Shown here one piece after another: positions 10,702 through 18,918 of a DNA stretch of 26,736 nucleotides. The DNA comes from Bacteroidota bacterium (lineage in GTDB: Bacteria; Bacteroidota; Bacteroidia; 2-12-FULL-35-15). The translations under genes were made by a program, and so were the position numbers. Every line of letters starts with the position of its first letter. Within the stretch, counting starts at the first letter, position 1. The stretch is taken from contig JADJHE010000006.1 in the NCBI GenBank assembly GCA_016707685.1, positions 1 through 26,736 on the forward strand. The letters are read 5' to 3'. A model generated the notes under the pieces. It saw only the letters and a program-made list of their open reading frames with translations, searched no databases and was not told the origin of the DNA.

Positions 10702-12823
10702 ATGATATCTTTAACTTCTCTTATAATTCATTGAATTACTTATTGACTGTGCTACTATTTTATATGCAAAGTCAAACTAGCTTAAGTCAATCATATTATT
10801 CAAAATTATTTAATTTAAATAGCAGAATATTTGGTTCCTGAGTTTAGTGATTTTTTTAGTTCATGATATATTTCATTATTTATACCGGAATGTATTGCGA
10901 AAATGGAAATACTTATTATCCTTGTGCTAAACTATTGAGACTTGATTTAGGTGCTAATCTTCTTATGGAGAGATTTCTTGATTCCTTAAGTGTTTCGGAT
11001 AACTATAATGCATTATCAAGTAGTAATAAAAATTTTTACGTAAGCTCAAATCAAGTATTTGTTAAGGAAAATTCAATTTGGCTTTACAAATTGAACAGTG
11101 ATTTTAAAACTGAAAACTTTAGAATTGATAGTATAAATTCAAAAGATAAATTTATAAATAGAGGAATATATTTTGTAAATGACAATTTATTTACTTGTGA
11201 TGTAATTTATTCCAATTTAAATCCAAAGATACCAACTCTGAAATTATCAAATAGAGATACATGTACACTGCAGAAACTATGGACTCGAAGTTACAATTTA
11301 GGTAATTTTGCGATCAATGCACATGATCTTCAATTAACAAGCGATAATCATTTATCTTTTATTATGTCTTCACATCCAGGTGCCGGAGTTTCTTCTATAG
11401 AACCAATGATAAAGATAATGAAGATAGATTGGGAGGGAAATGTAATAGATTCTTTTCAATTTGATGATGATGGTAAGAATTATCTAAGCTTATTATCCAG
11501 TAGCTCAGGTAATTATTATTTTAGCTCACAAAGACACCCTACTAAACAAGTTTTTACAGTAGGATCTATCAATAAACTAAATAAAGATTTAGAACTTGAA
11601 TGGAGTATAGAACTACCTAATAATCAACTTATAGATGGTAGAATCTATAGAATTGCCCGAATCACGGAATGTAAGAATGGTGATATATTGGTTACTGGAC
11701 GCGTTTGGGATAATTCAGACAGCAAAATTCCTGGAGCAGATATTTCTTCAGTTTATAATGGTTTTTTAGGTAGAATAAAGAGCGATGGAATTGTGGATTG
11801 GATAAGGATTTTTAAATTGCCACAAGAGTTAATTGATAAAGAAATATATGGGCAATTCCGTCCATCAATTCTTGAAAAAGCAATCGAATTATCTAATGGC
11901 GATATTGTAGCTTGTGGTGAGGTTTATTATAATAATCACCAAATTTCGGCAATTGATATCCTTAAATTTCAAACAAATCAATTATGGGTTATTAAAGTAA
12001 ACTCATCAGGATGCTTCCCGGAGTATATATGTGATACAATTATAAGGATCAGACCTACTACTGAGGTTAAAACACCAGAATTTAATATTGGTTCTGAATG
12101 GATCTTTGAGACTGATTTTTCTATTGGAGGTGGTCATTCCACTGTTCAATATATTACTAAAAAAATACTTAATACAACTACCACCAACGGGAGGAAAATA
12201 TATTATTTGAGTAGCGGAGATTCAGTGTATGTAGAAAATGAAAGGATGTTTTTTTGGGATAATATGTTAAACTCCTACGAAATGCATTATCAGTTCAACT
12301 CTACATCTGAATATGATATTAAATATTGGGATTTCTCTAAAAATAGTGTCCAAATTGCTAAAGTAAAAGTGGACTCAATTTATAATTTAGTTATAAATGG
12401 AGATACCATCCCAACACAATTATTACGCGTTTCAAATAATGGTTCTTTTGCCTCTGATTTAATAATTCCAGTTTATAAAAATATAAGCGCATCAAAATAC
12501 GATATAAAACTATATTTGGGATTTGGTCTTTTTGATCCTAATCCTATCGTAACCAAATTGCGCTGTTTTAAATCAGATAGTATTGAATATAATTTCCAGA
12601 ATTATCCATGCGATAGTACCTGGTTAATTACCAATGCAAATAACTTCGAATCTAATGAAATAGAAATTCAACCTAACCCTACAAATGGAAAATAAAAGTT
12701 TATGGAATAGGATCAAATTCAACATATATTTTAATTAACTTACAAGGACAAATTGTAAGTTCTGGGAATTTTTCTAATGGTGAAATTGAAATTCCTTATA
12801 TTGGTGTATTTTTATTAAAATAA
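10702..12823 (+). pseudogene. Secreted T9SS protein with propeller-like repeats, frameshifted
   Basis: A 610-codon open frame (10863-12695) forms most of the gene. It has repeats of the style ECKNGDILVTGRVWDNSD and ELSNGDIVACGEVYYNN, seen in secreted beta-propeller-like Bacteroidota proteins. Then come a separate domain of about 200 residues and the start of a T9SS sorting motif, EIQPNPTNGK. One missing A at about 12690 moves the rest (KVYGIGSNSTYILINLQGQI, ending FLLK) into the next frame, with a stop at 12821-12823. The 5' end is also damaged: a hydrophobic leader (LLTVLLFYMQSQTSLSQ) starting near 10702 lies in other frames. It may be related in function to the preceding secreted gene, from whose stop it is 1 base away. 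Few lesions in a long frame suggest later decay than the upstream genes. Confidence 0.6.
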
Positions 12824-13008
12824 AAATAATAATAGTTATTTTACTAAAAAAATATATAGATTATAGAAAATTAAATTAACTGAATTAGGCAGTACCAAAG
12901 GAGAAATATTTAAAGAGATTTTTGAGAAGACGGAGAATTTTAAGAAGTATAATTTATAATTCTTAATTTTCCTTATATAGTATTTTTTTAGCTTTTTACC
13001 AATATCTG

Positions 13009-13656
13009 TTATCCAAATAACTGCATCACCACCTTGAATTTCTTTTCTCCAAAATAATTCTTATCAAGCCTTGGGTCATTATATCCAAAACCGCAAATTC
13101 CAACATTAATTAGGGGTAAGTCATATTCGCTTGGAATTTCTTCAGCCCTTCCTTTAAAATCAAATTTAGAATCGGATCCATCAAGAAAATCTTCTAAATC
13201 CTGAAGCAAAATATTCTGAATAATTCGAGCTCCTCTAAGAAAGTCTTGATAAGATAATTTAGAATTTAAAAATGCGCAAAATAGCTGTGCTATATACTTT
13301 GCAGATATGTGGTCTTCGCATTTATCTAAAATATAAATTAATTTTTCTCCTACTTTCACCTTTTGAATTGATGAATTATTAACTAAATCAATCATTTCCT
13401 GCCTCTTTGAAACTGAAATATGATTGATCCCATTTAAAAAAATAAATAATTTTTTGAGAAATATTTTGTCCTTTATGGTTAGAGCTAGATTGTTGATGCC
13501 AAATAATGTTCCTATTATAGGTAATTCTTTACAATGCCATCTTTCATTATTGAATCAAGTATGTTTTCAGCGAATTCAATCGAGATCTCTTTCATTTCAG
13601 AGTTTCTTATTGCTTCATAAAATATATTCTTTAAAGGAAAAATAATTTATCGCCAT
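13009..13656 (-). pseudogene. Conserved hypothetical protein, frameshifted
   Basis: The open 128 codons from 13395 are only the C-terminal part. Upstream on the same strand the protein continues in shifted frames: MAINYFSFKEYIL from an ATG at 13656, EAIRNSEMKEISIEFAENIL, then PIIGTLFGINNLALTIKD and KIFLKKLFIFLNGINHIS. It then joins VKVGEKLIYILDKCEDHISA and YIAQLFCAFLNSKLSYQDFL. I recognise this order as that of a widespread uncharacterised bacterial family with a short hydrophobic segment followed by a helical domain; the function is unknown. Three one-base shifts are needed. The ATG lies 2 bases past the stop of the 92-residue gene (13659-13937), so the two were probably one transcription unit. 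Confidence 0.55.
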
Positions 13657-13658
13657 TT

Positions 13659-13937
13659 CTAAATTAACGGGAATTGTGCATCTAATTTTAATTTGCATTT
13701 AGGACAAAGAGCATTATGCAATGCCGAATTCACTCCTGTTTGTCGCTCGATATTGGTGAAATTTTGAAGCTCTTTGAAATCAGATACTTTTAATCCACAA
13801 AGATAATCATCGTTAGGTATGACACGAATTTCATCAGTAGAAATAGGTCTATCATAAATGTGATATGAACCATTGTTTGGGTCATTTATTGGCTCCCAAG
13901 CGAAATATATATCATGTTTCAATTCTTTAGCATCCAT
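13659..13937 (-). CDS. Hypothetical protein with C-terminal Cys motif
   Basis: A 92-residue acidic protein that I do not recognise. The only visible motif is LCPKCKLKL near the C-terminus, half of a possible zinc ribbon, with no second cysteine pair. There is no signal peptide or membrane segment. It immediately precedes the frameshifted gene 13009-13656 on the same strand and may have been co-transcribed with it. It is separated by about 70 bases from the RuvC-like gene in front. Coding is supported by its plausible composition and tight spacing to the next gene. Confidence 0.55.
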   Translation of the reverse strand: MDAKELKHDIYFAWEPINDPNNGSYHIYDRPISTDEIRVIPNDDYLCGLKVSDFKELQNFTNIERQTGVNSALHNALCPKCKLKLDAQFPLI

Positions 13938-14009
13938 ATAATTTATATATTTAGCAAATATAATGTTTTTAGGATTTTATTTATCAATTTCCACTTGAGA
14001 TAAATTAAA

Positions 14010-14492
14010 TTAATCATTTAGATAAAACCAAGTTACTCCTAGAGACAACGCATCAAAAATTGCCATATTTCTATCCTCACTCATCCACAGTTTTCTTTCT
14101 CGCGGTCGCTTAGGTTCAAGCTCTGTAAATTCCGTAAGAAGGAATTTGGCAATCTTATATTTTCGTAGTTTTCCAAAACTCTCAAATACATCCCGGATTT
14201 GATCACGGGTGAATTGGTCAACAGGAAGCTTTTCCGATTCGGCATATTTAATAATTTTATTGATTAGCTTTCGCGTTCGTCTACCTACTCTGGAGGATTT
14301 ACCATCCGGATCAAGTGCAATAACAAGAGTTGGTCGGAAATAATCAAAACATTTTTTAATTCTTTCCAATACCTTTCGATTGCTTATTGGGTTTATCTGG
14401 ACGATTCCAAAATCAATTAATTTTCTAGCACTCTCCATATAAACATATCCAAAACCATTGGCATTTGGATAAATGGCACAAATGATTTTCAT
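14010..14492 (-). CDS. RuvC/RNase H-fold protein, paired with Xre regulator
   Basis: 160 residues with the layout of RuvC-type Holliday-junction resolvases: a first strand ICAIYPNANGFGYV (residues 4-17), a second LVIALDPDGKSSR, a helical part around QFTRDQIRDVF, and a C-terminal EDRNMAIFDALSLG. In RuvC the first strand carries a catalytic Asp (AIDPG); here the matching position is Tyr (AIYPN). Either the protein is not a classical resolvase or other acidic residues take over. It follows the Xre-type gene by 36 bases on the same strand, so the two are probably an operon. I recall this pairing of a RuvC-like protein with a helix-turn-helix protein from other bacteria, but know of no assigned function. 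The frame is intact. Confidence 0.6.
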   Translation of the reverse strand: MKIICAIYPNANGFGYVYMESARKLIDFGIVQINPISNRKVLERIKKCFDYFRPTLVIALDPDGKSSRVGRRTRKLINKIIKYAESEKLPVDQFTRDQIRDVFESFGKLRKYKIAKFLLTEFTELEPKRPRERKLWMSEDRNMAIFDALSLGVTWFYLND

Positions 14493-14528
14493 TTTTCAGT
14501 TGATGTTTTCATAAAGTTTTTATAGTTC

Positions 14529-14858
14529 TTAATCTAATAATAGTTTTTTCAAGGAATTTAATTTAGAGGTGTTCTTTAATGTTATTTGATCTTCTTTTTC
14601 TAATTCCTTGATTCGTTCTTTCATCCGCTCGATTAATCGGGGTATCATAACTTGAGATTCTAGTATAAAAAAGTCTTCTATAGGAGTATTAAAAATGTGA
14701 TGGTAAACAAGTAAAATCTCTTTAGTTGGTTCTCTTTGACCTTTTTCATATCTAGAAATACTTGAGACATCTAATAATCCGGAAATAGAAAGCATGTCCC
14801 CTTGTTGTAAAGGTGATCGCTTGCGATATACTTTTAAATAATTTGGGATGTTTGACAT
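14529..14858 (-). CDS. Xre-family HTH regulator
   Basis: 109 residues. The N-terminal 60 form a Cro/C1-type helix-turn-helix: QQGDMLSISGLLDVSSISR is the HTH and YEKGQREPT is the typical closing turn. The C-terminal 40 residues are a charged helix (RLIERMKERIKELEKED) that could dimerise. It probably represses its own operon with the RuvC-fold gene downstream. The start at 14858 gives a compact Xre domain with no extra N-terminus. A longer frame on the same strand (14752-15114) overlaps it out of phase and is not favoured. Confidence 0.8.
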   Translation of the reverse strand: MSNIPNYLKVYRKRSPLQQGDMLSISGLLDVSSISRYEKGQREPTKEILLVYHHIFNTPIEDFFILESQVMIPRLIERMKERIKELEKEDQITLKNTSKLNSLKKLLLD

Positions 14859-14859
14859 A

Positions 14860-15270
14860 AATAAAAATGGGCACCAGGAATAATAATCCTGATGCCTTAA
14901 GTATATTTCTAATTATCGACCATTCGTAGACGGCATTAATTGCCATTTCGGCAAAATTTTTCGCCCACGTTCCATGTTTAGTGAAAATACTATTAGATTT
15001 TAAGCCTCCATTTATAGTTATTTCATATTGATGATAATTAAATTGATATAATTGGCACCTTCGCACCTGAAGGAGTCCACAATCATCGAAATTGAAGGGT
15101 ATCGCAGATTGCATACCAACGGTGCCAAGGCACCGCCAATAAATTCGCGTATTACATTTAAAATTATTGTATTAATCTAAATAGAGATTATTGATTTTTC
15201 CCGATCTGTTTTTATAGAGTTTTGCTTGGTATTCCTTGTGATAATTATAACAAATCAATATCGAATGTGC
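14860..15270. other. Intergenic region with palindrome
   Basis: No gene that I can support. A minus-strand frame entering from 15114 has a plausible first 75 residues but no recognisable family. CGGTGCC AA GGCACCG at 15120-15135 is a perfect 7-bp inverted repeat with a 2-base centre, and may be an operator. Confidence 0.4.
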
Positions 15271-15274
15271 ACTA

Positions 15275-15645
15275 TTAAAACCTAAATAGCGATTGATACT
15301 TTGATTGCTTAATTACTTCCTCAATTGTTCCAGGAATATTTTGCCGTTTTGGCAACCTGTTTCCTTTTGTTATATTTCCTTTTGTATAGTTTCTTTTGTT
15401 ATAAGCACTATTGTGTACTAGTCTAATATCACTTTGTGCACTAGTTGATGTCGCAAAGTGCATTGGATTAAGTGAATATAACAAAACAGATTGACCACGC
15501 CTTTCCAAAGAATTTTGAAGTAAGTTGTTCTTTGCATCGTAAATGCTATCAAATACTTATATGAGAGCATTTTAAGCGTTATAGAGATGATTCTCTTTGA
15601 TAGTCCAGTCTTAACTCTAAACTGACTTTGAATTACCTTGCTTAT
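15275..15645 (-). pseudogene. RepO-like winged-helix gene, copy 1 (truncated)
   Basis: The minus strand encodes the C-terminal half of the protein found complete at 23425-23940. It contains SLERRGQSVLLYSLNPMHFA, NKRNYTKGNITKG and the end EEVIKQSKYQSLFRF. Upstream, QSQFRVKTGLSKRIIS is readable one frame off, and the first 50 or so residues are missing. Similarity to copies 2 and 3 fades near 15645. The family resembles the N-terminal winged-helix domain of phage replication protein O. This is the most decayed of the three copies and lies directly before the LexA/CBASS cluster, marking its left edge. Confidence 0.75.
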
Positions 15646-15752
15646 TAGAGGGATATTTCTAAAGTGATTTATGGAGCACTTAAGATTGAATTGTTAAGGC
15701 TCTAAATATAAAAGGTATTTCATTCTGAGCACAGCGCAATAAACTTGTAATT

Positions 15753-15813
15753 AACCAGGTCTTTCGACTGGAAACTCCTATTAACAAGTTGGTTACTATC
15801 ATTTTATAAAGCA
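15753..15813. repeat. Diverged repeat A (partner at 21697)
   Basis: CCAGGTCTTTCGACTGGAAA and the following 30 bases match 21696-21744 at 40 of 49 positions by hand alignment, ending in an exact GGTTACTATCATT. On the minus strand both copies read NDSNxLV..SF.S.DL, so this may be the remnant of a small gene. It sits between winged-helix copy 1 and the LexA-like gene. Confidence 0.6.
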
Positions 15814-15868
15814 AATAATTGCTGAATTGGGCCGATATGATTAGTATTTAAATGTGAAAATCGCTATT

Positions 15869-15878
15869 TTGTATACAA
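15869..15878. promoter_or_regulatory. Palindrome, candidate repressor site
   Basis: TTGTATACAA is a perfect 10-bp palindrome 120 bases before the LexA-like start. Its TGTATAC core recurs at 15979-15985 beside the start codon, suggesting two operator sites for the LexA-like repressor. Confidence 0.4.
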
Positions 15879-15979
15879 ATACAATTATTTAAATGCTAGA
15901 TACACAATTATTTAACAATTTTTTGAAAAATTTATTAAATATTTTGAACTTTGGAACTCGCATTAATGTTTACCAATGT

Positions 15980-15995
15980 GTATACTAATATATAC
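15980..15995. promoter_or_regulatory. Inverted repeat over LexA-like start, candidate operator
   Basis: GTATA and TATAC are arranged as an inverted repeat with a 6-base centre, ending 2 bases before the ATG at 15998. Binding there would block transcription or ribosome access. It shares TGTATAC with the palindrome at 15869-15878. Confidence 0.4.
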
Positions 15996-15997
15996 TT

Positions 15998-16654
15998 ATG
16001 ATTCAGTCATTAAATGAAAATGATAAAAAAGTCTATTTGCTTATACGGAATCGGCTAGTTCATGGTTTTGAAGCTCCTACATTTCGGGAGATAATTAAGT
16101 TGATAGGTAAAACTTCACCAAGATCAGCTACTTTGGCTTTAGTGCGTATAGAGAAAGCTGGTTTAATCCAACGTACAAATGATAACAAGATTAGGCTTAC
16201 AAATGAATCATGGTCAGAAAATAAATCTATTACAACGGTTAGGGTTCCTCTAGTTGGATATATTGCTGCAGGTGTTCCAATACTTGCGGAAGAAAATATT
16301 GAAACCTTTATTTCAATAAGTACAGCTCTTGCCCGGCCAAATAACAAGTATTTTCTATTGCGTGTAGTAGGGGATTCAATGAACCTTGCAAAAGTAAATG
16401 GGATAAGTATTGAAAACGGAAGTATTGTTTTGGTACGTCAACAACCTATTGCTGAAAATAATGAAATTGTCGTAGCCCTTATTGATGACTCTGCAACAGT
16501 TAAGGTTTTTCAGAGAATTAATAATATGATAATTCTTAGACCAAATTCTAACAAATCAGAATTTAAGCCATTGGTATTAACCGAAAATTGTATTATCCAG
16601 GAGTTGTGGTCGCAGTTCTCCCAGCAGATCTTTATTAATAATTTTAAAATTTAG
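15998..16654 (+). CDS. LexA-type autoproteolytic repressor (S24 family)
   Basis: 218 residues with LexA architecture. Residues 1-70 form a winged helix (FREIIKLIGKTSPRSATLAL, then IEKAGLIQR). Residues 84-205 are the S24 latent protease. The cleavage site Ala91-Gly92 lies in YIAAGVPILAEENIE, close to the E. coli LexA sequence AAGEPLLAQQHIE. The catalytic Ser127 is in VVGDSM and Lys169 in DSATVKVF, so all three key elements are present. LexA proteins repress genes until activated RecA triggers self-cleavage. This gene is the first of a same-strand cluster running into the CBASS genes and is preceded by inverted repeats. It could be a cluster-specific regulator rather than the host's SOS LexA. 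It is intact. A phage-type repressor is the alternative, but the N-terminal domain is LexA-like rather than Xre-like. Confidence 0.88.
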   Translation: MIQSLNENDKKVYLLIRNRLVHGFEAPTFREIIKLIGKTSPRSATLALVRIEKAGLIQRTNDNKIRLTNESWSENKSITTVRVPLVGYIAAGVPILAEENIETFISISTALARPNNKYFLLRVVGDSMNLAKVNGISIENGSIVLVRQQPIAENNEIVVALIDDSATVKVFQRINNMIILRPNSNKSEFKPLVLTENCIIQELWSQFSQQIFINNFKI

Positions 16655-16658
16655 AAAT

Positions 16659-16861
16659 ATGGCAAGTACAATCGTAATTCAGGAAAAGAATGGACTTCAA
16701 GCGAAGTAAAACAATTAAAATCTTTGGTGAAAGAAAATACTCCAACTCGAGTTATTGGTTTGAAATTAGGAAGAACTCCGGATTCAATATATACCAAAGC
16801 AAGTCAGGAAAATATTTCATTAAAGCCTACAAATCAATCTCCTTACGATCGGAAAAAATAA
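16659..16861 (+). pseudogene. Small Myb/SANT-like DNA-binding protein, 5' frameshift
   Basis: A frame ending at TAA 16859-16861 encodes YNRNSGKEWTSSEVKQL, followed by KENTPTRVIGLKLGRTPDSI and SLKPTNQSPYDRKK. This is a compact Myb/SANT-like helix-turn-helix of about 65 residues, a small protein type I recall in many bacteria. The frame has no start codon of its own. The ATG at 16659 reads MAS... and stops after 16 codons, because the expected ATG GCA AAG TAC is written ATG GCA AG TAC with one A missing. So the gene is disrupted by a single base, or the sequence has an error here. It lies 4 bases after the LexA-like stop and 41 before the phospholipase start, so it may have been part of the operon. 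Confidence 0.7.
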
Positions 16862-16902
16862 ATAAATGGAAAAGTATTCAACCAAAATTTCGAGAAACCA
16901 AC

Positions 16903-17943
16903 ATGACCCGCACTACAAATATGGAAATAGACAATTCCGCAGAGTTTAAAATTCTATCAGTAGATGGAGGTGGCATAAAGGGGATTTATGTTGCTCAATT
17001 GTTTTCACAGATTGAAAAGAAAATTGGAAATCCTATTGGTGATTATTTTGATATGATTGCCGGAACATCAACAGGAGGTTTAATTGCGCTAGCAATAACA
17101 AACAAAGTACCATGTGATAAAATTGTACAATTTTATTTAGAACATGGGCCATTAATTTTCCCTCAAGGCAATTTTCTTTACAGATGGTTTCGAAACATTA
17201 AACAAGTCATCATTTCTACTAAATACGGAAATACTGAATTACAAAAGGCACTAAAAGGTATTATTCCAGAAGGCAATACGATGGATAGTGCTAATCATAT
17301 TTTATGTATTCCCTCATTTAATATTACAAAAGGACAGCCAAGAGTTTTTAAGAAACCATTTGGGCCTTACCATAAAGATGGACGTTGTAGTATGTTAGAT
17401 GTAGGATTAGCAACTTCCGCAGCCCCAACATATTTTCCATCTGTGCAAATTGAAAATGATCAGTTTGTAGATGGTGGGCTATTTGCCAACAACCCTTCAA
17501 TGATTGCTTACACTGAAGCTGCGGATCACTTTGTAAATAAAACACATTCGATAAATGGGGAAGAAATAAAATATAATGGAATACAACTTTTATCCATTGG
17601 GTTGCCTGGTGACTCATTAGGAATGCCTACAAAAATAAAATCAAGACACTCTTTTTTTGGCTGGAAAGATAGACTTATCAAATCAGCTATGACTGGCTCA
17701 GAATATATTGCAAACTATCAGGTAGATAAGCTATTAAATTCCATGATGCATTCAAAGTTTTATCGAATAATTCCACCAAAGCTATCAACTGAGCAATTAA
17801 AGCATATAACTATGGACAATTCCTCCAAAAGAGCAATATCGACACTTCTTTCTTATGGACAAGAAGTAGGCGATATTTATACAAGTACTCAGTGGCATGA
17901 AATAAATGTTTTTTTTAATAATCCAAGAACTTTTAAATTTTAA
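16903..17943 (+). CDS. capV: Patatin-like phospholipase, CBASS effector (CapV type)
   Basis: 346 residues of a patatin-like phospholipase. Counted from the ATG at 16903, the oxyanion motif DGGGIKG is at 21-27, the nucleophile elbow GTSTG at 54-58 (Ser56) and the catalytic Asp190 in VDGGLFANNP, so the Ser-Asp dyad is complete. In CBASS, CapV enzymes are switched on by the cyclic nucleotide from the neighbouring CD-NTase and degrade the inner membrane, killing the infected cell. The CD-NTase starts 3 bases after this stop. The frame is open further back to 16690, but that stretch overlaps the Myb/SANT-like gene in another frame and has no patatin homology, so 16903 (or ATG 16921) is the better start. 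Patatins also occur outside CBASS; the assignment rests on context. Confidence 0.9.
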   Translation: MTRTTNMEIDNSAEFKILSVDGGGIKGIYVAQLFSQIEKKIGNPIGDYFDMIAGTSTGGLIALAITNKVPCDKIVQFYLEHGPLIFPQGNFLYRWFRNIKQVIISTKYGNTELQKALKGIIPEGNTMDSANHILCIPSFNITKGQPRVFKKPFGPYHKDGRCSMLDVGLATSAAPTYFPSVQIENDQFVDGGLFANNPSMIAYTEAADHFVNKTHSINGEEIKYNGIQLLSIGLPGDSLGMPTKIKSRHSFFGWKDRLIKSAMTGSEYIANYQVDKLLNSMMHSKFYRIIPPKLSTEQLKHITMDNSSKRAISTLLSYGQEVGDIYTSTQWHEINVFFNNPRTFKF

Positions 17944-17946
17944 ATT

Positions 17947-18918
17947 ATGGCAAATTGCAACAAGGAATTTAGAATTTATGATGAGAATATTTGCATTCCA
18001 TCTTCGAAAAGAGAAAGGATGAGTGAATCCAGAGAATCTTCCAGAACCAAAATTATTAATCATTTCAAAGAAAATCATGATGGTTATATACCAATATTCT
18101 GGATACAAGGAAGCCATAAAAATGGCTTAAATATTAGAACCGAAGACGGTGAATGTGATCAAGATGATGGAATACATTTTAACCGAGATCCTAAAAACTC
18201 TGTAGATGGGACAACCTTGCAGAAATGGGTTTTTTATGCTGTAAATGATGACACCTCAGAAGGAGCTGAACACAGAAATAAATGTATCAGAAAGAAGTAC
18301 AAAGAGAATGGTTTGGGTAAATATCATATTGATTATCCAGTTTATTACCAAACTGATGATATGCCTCATCCATTATTAGCAGTAAAAAATTCATCATTAG
18401 AATTGAGTGATCCAAAGGAATTCACTGAGTGGTTATTGGATCAGAAGGACGAAGAAGGGCAACTTGTTAGGAATATCAAATATACCAAAGGCTGGTCTGA
18501 TTATATTGGTTTGAAGCAGCCAATGCCTAAAGGAATAACCATGACGGTGCTCGTTGCACAAAATATCTCTTTCCAAAAAGGTCGCGATGATTTGTCTTTA
18601 TTTTACACATTGGTTAATGTAAAAAAGTCGCTCGATGCTTATTGGGAATGCATAATGCCAACAACACCGCAAGATGATCTTCTAAGTGAATATAATCAAC
18701 AATTTAAAATCAATTTTCTAAGAGCTCTTGATGAAATTATTACTGATGGAAATAGGGCCTTAAATAAATCTTCACAAGAAAATGCATGTGAATTATGGAG
18801 GAAACATTTAGGTACTAGATTTCCTATCACAAAAGAAAATATAGGTTCCAAGGCTGCCTTGGCTAATCTAGTTGGGAATAATAAGCCATATTTTTATGAT
18901 AGAGGATCGATTCTATAA
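17947..18918 (+). CDS. CD-NTase (CBASS cyclic-nucleotide synthase)
   Basis: 323 residues with the cGAS/DncV-like nucleotidyltransferase layout. The GS motif is at 55-56 (FWIQGSHKNGLNIR). The metal-binding acidic pair Asp71/Asp73 is in CDQDDGIHF, and the third carboxylate Asp129 in KYHIDYPVYY. Then follow SDPKEFTEWL and YTKGWSDYIGL, the region that packs against the active site, and a helical C-terminal half. CD-NTases make cyclic di- or trinucleotides when phage infects; here the product would activate the phospholipase encoded just upstream. The protein ends RGSIL, and its last 23 bases overlap the E2 gene. I do not assign a clade or product. The frame is intact, and the full set of catalytic acids suggests activity. 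Confidence 0.88.
   Translation: MANCNKEFRIYDENICIPSSKRERMSESRESSRTKIINHFKENHDGYIPIFWIQGSHKNGLNIRTEDGECDQDDGIHFNRDPKNSVDGTTLQKWVFYAVNDDTSEGAEHRNKCIRKKYKENGLGKYHIDYPVYYQTDDMPHPLLAVKNSSLELSDPKEFTEWLLDQKDEEGQLVRNIKYTKGWSDYIGLKQPMPKGITMTVLVAQNISFQKGRDDLSLFYTLVNVKKSLDAYWECIMPTTPQDDLLSEYNQQFKINFLRALDEIITDGNRALNKSSQENACELWRKHLGTRFPITKENIGSKAALANLVGNNKPYFYDRGSIL

Noticed and set aside
14752..15114. 120-codon minus-strand open frame
   Set aside because: Its second half overlaps the Xre gene out of phase and has shadow composition. The first half has no recognisable family and no neighbour in close spacing.
15998..16654. Host SOS LexA
   Set aside because: The domain structure fits, but location in an accessory block with its own operator candidates makes a cluster-specific regulator more likely. 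It cannot be settled without the rest of the genome.
16690..16902. N-terminal extension of the phospholipase
   Set aside because: The frame is open, but this stretch encodes the Myb/SANT-like protein in another frame, and the patatin domain starts about 15 residues after the ATG at 16903.
17348..18117. Minus-strand open frames inside the phospholipase and CD-NTase genes
   Set aside because: Shadows of two well-supported genes; no motifs of their own.
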